Below are positions 1 to 6,000 of a stretch of 8,104 bases of DNA, piece after piece. Source of the stretch: Bacteroidales bacterium. GTDB lineage: Bacteria > Bacteroidota > Bacteroidia > Bacteroidales > F082. Position 1 is the stretch's first letter; each line of letters starts with the position of its first letter. The position numbers and the translations under genes were made by a program. Below the pieces are notes generated by a model. That model had not been told where the DNA came from, did not search any database, and saw nothing but the letters and a program-made list of their open reading frames with translations. The stretch covers positions 1 through 8,104 of the forward strand of contig JAEEII010000107.1 in NCBI GenBank assembly GCA_016281295.1, written 5' to 3'.

Positions 1-90
1 AACAACCAGATAGTGGATGTGGTTTCAAACGGCATGGTGTTCGGCTCAAGCCACGGCAAGGCTGTCATAGGCAAGAAAGACTATGCCCAC
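1..90 (+). repeat. Tail end of an upstream supermodule (beat d)
   Basis: Residues 1-30 contain NGMVFGSSHGK, which matches the fourth beat (NGxVFGSxxG) seen again at residues 173-181, 378-387 and 529-538. It is followed by KKDYAHVNNT, equivalent to the linker that precedes each first beat (for example KHFAYTGNT at 393-401). The array therefore starts upstream of the window, and at least one more supermodule precedes base 1. Confidence 0.8.
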
Positions 91-3000
91 GTCAACAACA
101 CCCGTGTCATTGTTTCAGCCGGTGCCGACATTCGTGGTTCGGTGTTTGGTGGCGGCGACGACGGCTTTGTGCTGGGCAACACTTTGGTGGAAATCATTGA
201 TGGCACCATTGGTTCTTCCTTGACGGCTGAGGAAAGCATGGTCGACAAATATGGATCAGGTCCGGTTATTTATACAGGCAACGTGTATGGCGGCGGTCGA
301 GGCATTGACCGTTATAACGACACCATCTGTACCATCGCAGGCTTTGTAAAAGGAAACACGGAAGTGCGGATGACGGGAGGATTGGTGCGCCACAATGTGT
401 ATGGTGGTGGCAGCTTGGCCAATGTTGGATACAGAGATAGAGAGTATCTGAAGACCACAGGTATGTCCACTGTACGCATCAGCGGTGGTCAGGTGGGCTC
501 CACAGGTCTCAACAATGGCCGCGTGTTTGGTTCGGGTCGTGGTATGCCGGCTTATCCGAAGTATGGTACAAGTACAGAATCGGAACTTGTTGATTCTAAA
601 AAATATGCCAACTTGTCCTTTACAAACAATACATTTGTCACCGTCAATGGTTCAGCCAAGGTGATGGGTGCCGTGTTTGGTGGCGGCGAGAATGGTCACG
701 TGTTTGTCGAGACCAAGGTGAATATTGATGGACAAGCCGTCATCGGAAGCGATAACATGTATCCATATACTGGTGATGTGTATGGCGGCGGTCGTGGTGT
801 CGACAGATATGTTGTTGGTACCGATTCCCTGTTCAGCCGCACTGCGGGTAAGGTGTATGTGCAAACCGAGGTGAACGTCAATAATGGTACTATCTACCAT
901 GCGGTGTATGGTGGCGGCACCATGGCCTCGGTGGGACAGATTATGACTAGCGATGACACGCCTTCGGGCATACCTTATTATTATGGTCCTGATGATGAGA
1001 CCCGACTTGAAGGAGAGCATCCAGAGGAAACAGGATTCCTGAAACTCAAACCAACAACAGATGTTCCTTATAATGGCCATACGATAGTCAATATCAGCGG
1101 TGGCACTATCGGTACCGATGGCAATGGCAACGGCATGGTGTTTGGTTCGGCCAAAGGTTTGGCAGGTGCAGATTACAAGCACTTTGCCTATACGGGCAAT
1201 ACAGATGTCAACATCAGTGGTGGTTACATCAAGGGCTCAGCTTATGGCGGCGGTGAAAACGGCCATGTGTTGGGCAGCACCGATATTGACGTTTGGGGTG
1301 GTGAAATTGGTTATGATAGAGCATCGGGCACCGTCATGGGCAATGTGTTCGGCGGCGGCTGCGGTACCGATAAGGACCAAAGCAACCAATACAGTAAGAC
1401 AGCAGGTTGGGTGAAGTTCCACACGAATACCACCGTTAAGGGCGGTAAAGTTTTCCGCAACGTGTATGGCGGTGGCAACTTGGCTTCTGTCGGTATTGCC
1501 GAAAACCATGTCGCCAACTTCTCAGGCATGGCCAATGTGTTTATCAAAGATAACGCAATTATCGGCACCAACGGCAACGAGAACGGCCATGTGTTTGGCT
1601 CGGGCTACGGACGAGCAGCTACCGAACAGGGCCCTGACGTTATTTTTGCCCAGTTGGCTTTTGTGAAAAATAGTTTCGTCCACATTCAAAACAGTGCCCA
1701 AGTGAAAGGTAGCGTGTTCGGAAGTGGCGAGAACGGCCATGTGCGTCAAAATTCCCATGTGTATGTGGAAGGCGGCACGATTGGCACTGACGGCACTACG
1801 GGTTACGATGGCAACGTTTACGGTGGCGGCCGTGGTAAGGACCTTAACGCTAACGGCGGATTTAGTCGCACTTCGGGTAGAACCTACGGCAATACCTTCG
1901 TCGATATCTTTGGTGGCAAAGTGAACGGCTCCGTGTATGGCGGTGGTCGTATGGCCACTGTTGGTACCTACCCTGCATATACTGAAGGAAATGTTAGCAT
2001 TCCCGCCGATCCTGATTACAACAATGGCGCCGAAAGCGGTCGTGCCACAGTGTATATCCATGGTGGCGTGACCATTGGTAATGAAAACACAGCCATTCGT
2101 GGCGGCAACGTCTATGGTGGTGCCAAGGGATTGGTAGGCGAGGCTTACGCCAACTTAGCCTATCTGAAGAATTCGGAGGTTATCATTAAAGAAACTGCTA
2201 CTATCAAGGGCTCGGTGTTTGGCGGCGGTGAAAACGGCCACCTCTCCGAAAACACCAAGGTGGCCATATACAATGGCACGATTGGCTTCGATGGAGGCAA
2301 CGAGTACAAAGGCAACGTGTTTGGCGGTGGTCGAGGCATTGATAGGGATGCCGACGGTAACCAGACTGAAACTTCTGGCATCGTAAAGGGTAGCACTCGT
2401 GTCTTCTTCGTGGGTGGTACTGCCTATGGCAGTGTGTTTGGTGGAGGTAATGCAAGTCTCGTCTCCTTGGAAAAGGTGGTCAATATCAATGGTGGTGAAG
2501 TGAAGGGTGACGTGTTTGGCGGCTGCAAGCAAGTGTCTGTTGACATGGCTGACAAGCATCCTGGCACCAAGACAGTCAATATGCGAGGTGGTCATGTCAA
2601 TGGTTCGGTGTACGGCAGTAGCAATAGGTCAATCGACGGTAACTTTGAAACAGGACATGAGAAAGACTGGACTGCCTTTGTCAACATCAGCGGTGGCACT
2701 ATCGATGGTAGCGTACATGGCTTGGGTTACGCTGGTGAGGTGATAGGATCGTCGGTGGTCAATGTGGGTGTCAACGCCATTGCCGGAAAAGACAATAATG
2801 GAAATTGGTCTGATTTGAGCATGCGTAATGCTGACAACATCTATTTCGATGACCGCACTTATCTACCCACTGTACTTACTTCAGGTGTTTTTGACGTGAC
2901 GGGTACTTCTGCCGAAGTGGACGGTTATGTGTCCGCCATTGGCAACGGCAACGTCACACAACGCGGTATTTGCTGGGGTACGTCACCTAATCCTACTACA

Positions 3001-6000
3001 CAGGTTTCTCCAGTCATTGGTGTTACTGGAGATGGCCGTGGCTATTATACTTGTAAACTGACCGGTCTTGCGGCAGGCACCACTTACTATGTTCGCGCTT
3101 ACGCTGTGAACAACAAAGGCACGGCCTACGGCGCCGAGATTTCCTTTACTACCAATGCAGCAGAACCTAATTATGCCACAGCAGAAATCGACCGCGATGA
3201 GCACGAGGGTAAGATTGCCATTGAAAACGCGGTGAGCATCGGCAATTCGGTATATGCCGGTTCCAACTATTTTGGCACACAAGGCGTCAACGTGAATGAT
3301 TGGACTCACTACGATGCCACAGGCTACACCAATATCTACATTGACGGTACCGCATACAATACTGCTGACAATTCGGGCAACTACATGGATATCAGAGGTG
3401 GTGTGTTTGGTAGTGGCACCCACTGTGAGGCTGGCCGATCGGGACACAATGTCTTGATGAGAGAATATGGCCATCGTAACACTGACAATCTTGGCCACGG
3501 TGATGGGGAGTTTACTTCAGCTACCCGTACCCTGACCACTATCCAACGTTGCCAGAACCTGCTAATCGACAATGCCAACATCAACTTAACTGGTTTCAAC
3601 GACATTAACACAACTTACAACACCAACAAGTTGTATTCTGTGGTTAAAGTGGACGATACGCTGTATATGGCCAATGCCAGTGCCATCGCTATCGGTAATG
3701 GCCAACCCGCCTATATGGACTCCATCTTCTGCTTGCGCAGTGTGCATCTGAATGTTGCGGCTGGTAGAACAATTTATGAAGAACTTAAGGCTTTGGAAGT
3801 TCAAGGAAATACTACTGCCCAAAATGACGAAAGAAAGCAACATTACGGCAACATTAGTAAAAACAATAACAAGTGGGAGTGGATTGCTGTTGACTCCATT
3901 CCAGGTAGTGAAAATACAGCGAGAAATGCAAGATTGTTCTACAGATACTCTGCTGTAGATGATACACTCACCTATGACCAGGAAAATGTCATCTTATTCA
4001 ACGACTTCTCGCAGCTTTGGGTTCGCTACCATAGGGACACCACAATCACCATGTACGGTGAATTGCAAGGCTTCTTCAGAATGGACAGTGACTACGAACC
4101 CTACGGAACGGAGAGCTTCGCCTTCGCCCGCCCGAAGATTACTGGAGTTAAGAACAACAACATTTGGAGAGACGAAAACGAAACTACTCTCGAATATGAC
4201 AACGACAACATTGCCGACGGTGGCTTCTTGAGCTATAAGATTAATAGTACAGGTTTAGATATAGATGAATATCCCAATGGTTACAACTTCTTCACCGAAA
4301 AAGCTGATTTGGGAATTTGGGACTATCCTGTCGAAGGTGATGATGGTGGTGATGTATACACCAAGACGAAACAGTATCCTTACATTAATGTATATCCGCT
4401 CACAAGAGAGGACCGCGATTTCTATCGCATGTGGATTATTCCCAAGAAAAAGGGAAAAGCATGGTATGTGGATGGTCGTGGTGCTGCAGGCGGCTGGGGT
4501 AAAGACGAGGACCACCAGGATGGTTGGGGACATTATCCCGACATGCCCAAACTGACGGTGAGCTCGAATGCAGGAAATGTTGACGCTAATAAGGGCATCA
4601 TTTATGATAGGAAAACACAAGGCCCTTATGCCATATTCAATCCTTCGAAGGATGTCATTTATGTGGTGGGTCCTGTCTCGGCCGTGAAGGAAGAAAATGG
4701 TGGTGACATTAATATTAATAGAACATGGGAAGGATCTGGAGATAATTATAAACTGGCTCACTATAAACTTCATCTCTACCGTTATCCTGGTGGTCATGAG
4801 ATGAGTAACAATAAAAGGGATACGACAACGACAACTACGCTGTTGCCATTTGATTATGGCAATTACAGAGGTCTAAAACATCAACAGGGACAAGGAAGTT
4901 CCACTGCAGGCCCAGGCCCGAATTACACCACCTTGATTGATGTGGATTCGGTTTCGTCTTCACAAAAGGGCAATCTCACCCTCGACAACGTTTTGGTTGA
5001 TGGCTTGTATGGCCATAATCAATCTGATGACGAATTCCATGAGATTCCAGATTTCTTCGATCAGGATCTTGTACACAAGCCGCTAGCTGTTACGTCAGCG
5101 GGCACAACGCTAACCTTGAAGAGTGTCAGAGAGTTAGGCGATCTGACGCAGGAAGGTACCGAGTTGCAACGTGGCTACAACAACACCGAGGCTGATTATT
5201 ACTACAATCCTGATTATAAAGCCGATTCAACCGATGTTACCAAACGCCATGGTGGTGCAGTCTACGTGCATCGTTTCGCTACTGTGAACGCGGAAGGTAA
5301 GGTGACTGTGACTAACAATCTCCAACATCTTAATAAACTAGTTTACGATGCTTCAGGAGAAGTAAATGATACGATTTCTACCAAGATTGAGAGCAATGTT
5401 TATCTGCCCACCTTCGCAAAGCATACCTACATCACAGATACTTTGTATAAGAGTTCGCGTATCGGTATTACCAGCCCGATTAGAAATAAGAAGCCAAGCT
5501 ACAGGCAGAATACCATGTCGCCTATCGCCGAAGCTAATGTGAATTTAACGAGTACGGTTAGCAATCCTCAAGTTGCATATAAATCATGGAACGATGAGAA
5601 CTACTATGACGACTTGGCTCGCTTCTTCTATAGAGGCTATCAGGACGATTATAAGACCACTTACTATGAGCAAAGTGCATCAAATTATTCGCCTGCATTG
5701 CTTGATGCTGGAGACGATGCCACTATTGAAAAGACCCTTTATTTCGGTTGGACATGGAACAATGTGGTGACGAGGAAACCCTTAGGATTCTCATACGACA
5801 ACATTGACTCGCCTGAAGACCTTGCCTGGCTAATCAGTATTGTGAATGGCCTGAATGGTCCGACAGCCCAAAACTTGTTGAACAAAACTATCAGTCAAAA
5901 GAAAGACATCGACCTCCTGCAGTATGTTTGGCTTCCAGTAGGTGACCAATTGGCAGGGGTGAAGACCTTTGGCGGCACATTCGACGGTCGTGGCCACATC

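Noticed and set aside
652..1182. 176-codon minus-strand open frame over the repeats
   Set aside because: It is antisense to supermodule 2. Its His/Ile/Ala-rich repetitive composition mirrors the Gly-rich sense repeats, and similar antisense frames recur at 1522-2061 and 2155-2595, showing that they are by-products of the repeat.
1100..1414. Plus-strand out-of-frame open frames (also 1466-1666, 2507-2743, 4265-4555)
   Set aside because: They lie in other frames of the main gene, have Met/Ala/Thr-rich low-information translations, and have no credible ribosome binding site or domain.
277..2346. Classical RTX toxin-type calcium beta-roll
   Set aside because: The GGxGxD match occurs once per about 170 residues rather than as consecutive nonapeptides, so a canonical RTX roll is not supported; kept only as a low-key finding.
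91..2790. CRISPR array or intergenic DNA repeat
   Set aside because: The repetition is at protein level in a continuous frame, with variable spacing and diverged codons; there are no uniform short direct repeats with unique spacers.
2983..3498. 171-codon minus-strand open frame
   Set aside because: It overlaps the Fn3-like domain, whose sense sequence is clearly conserved; the antisense product shows no domain features.
4822..4839. Slippage-based phase-variation tract
   Set aside because: The six Thr codons are mixed (ACG/ACA/ACT), giving no homopolymer or perfect short tandem repeat likely to slip out of frame.
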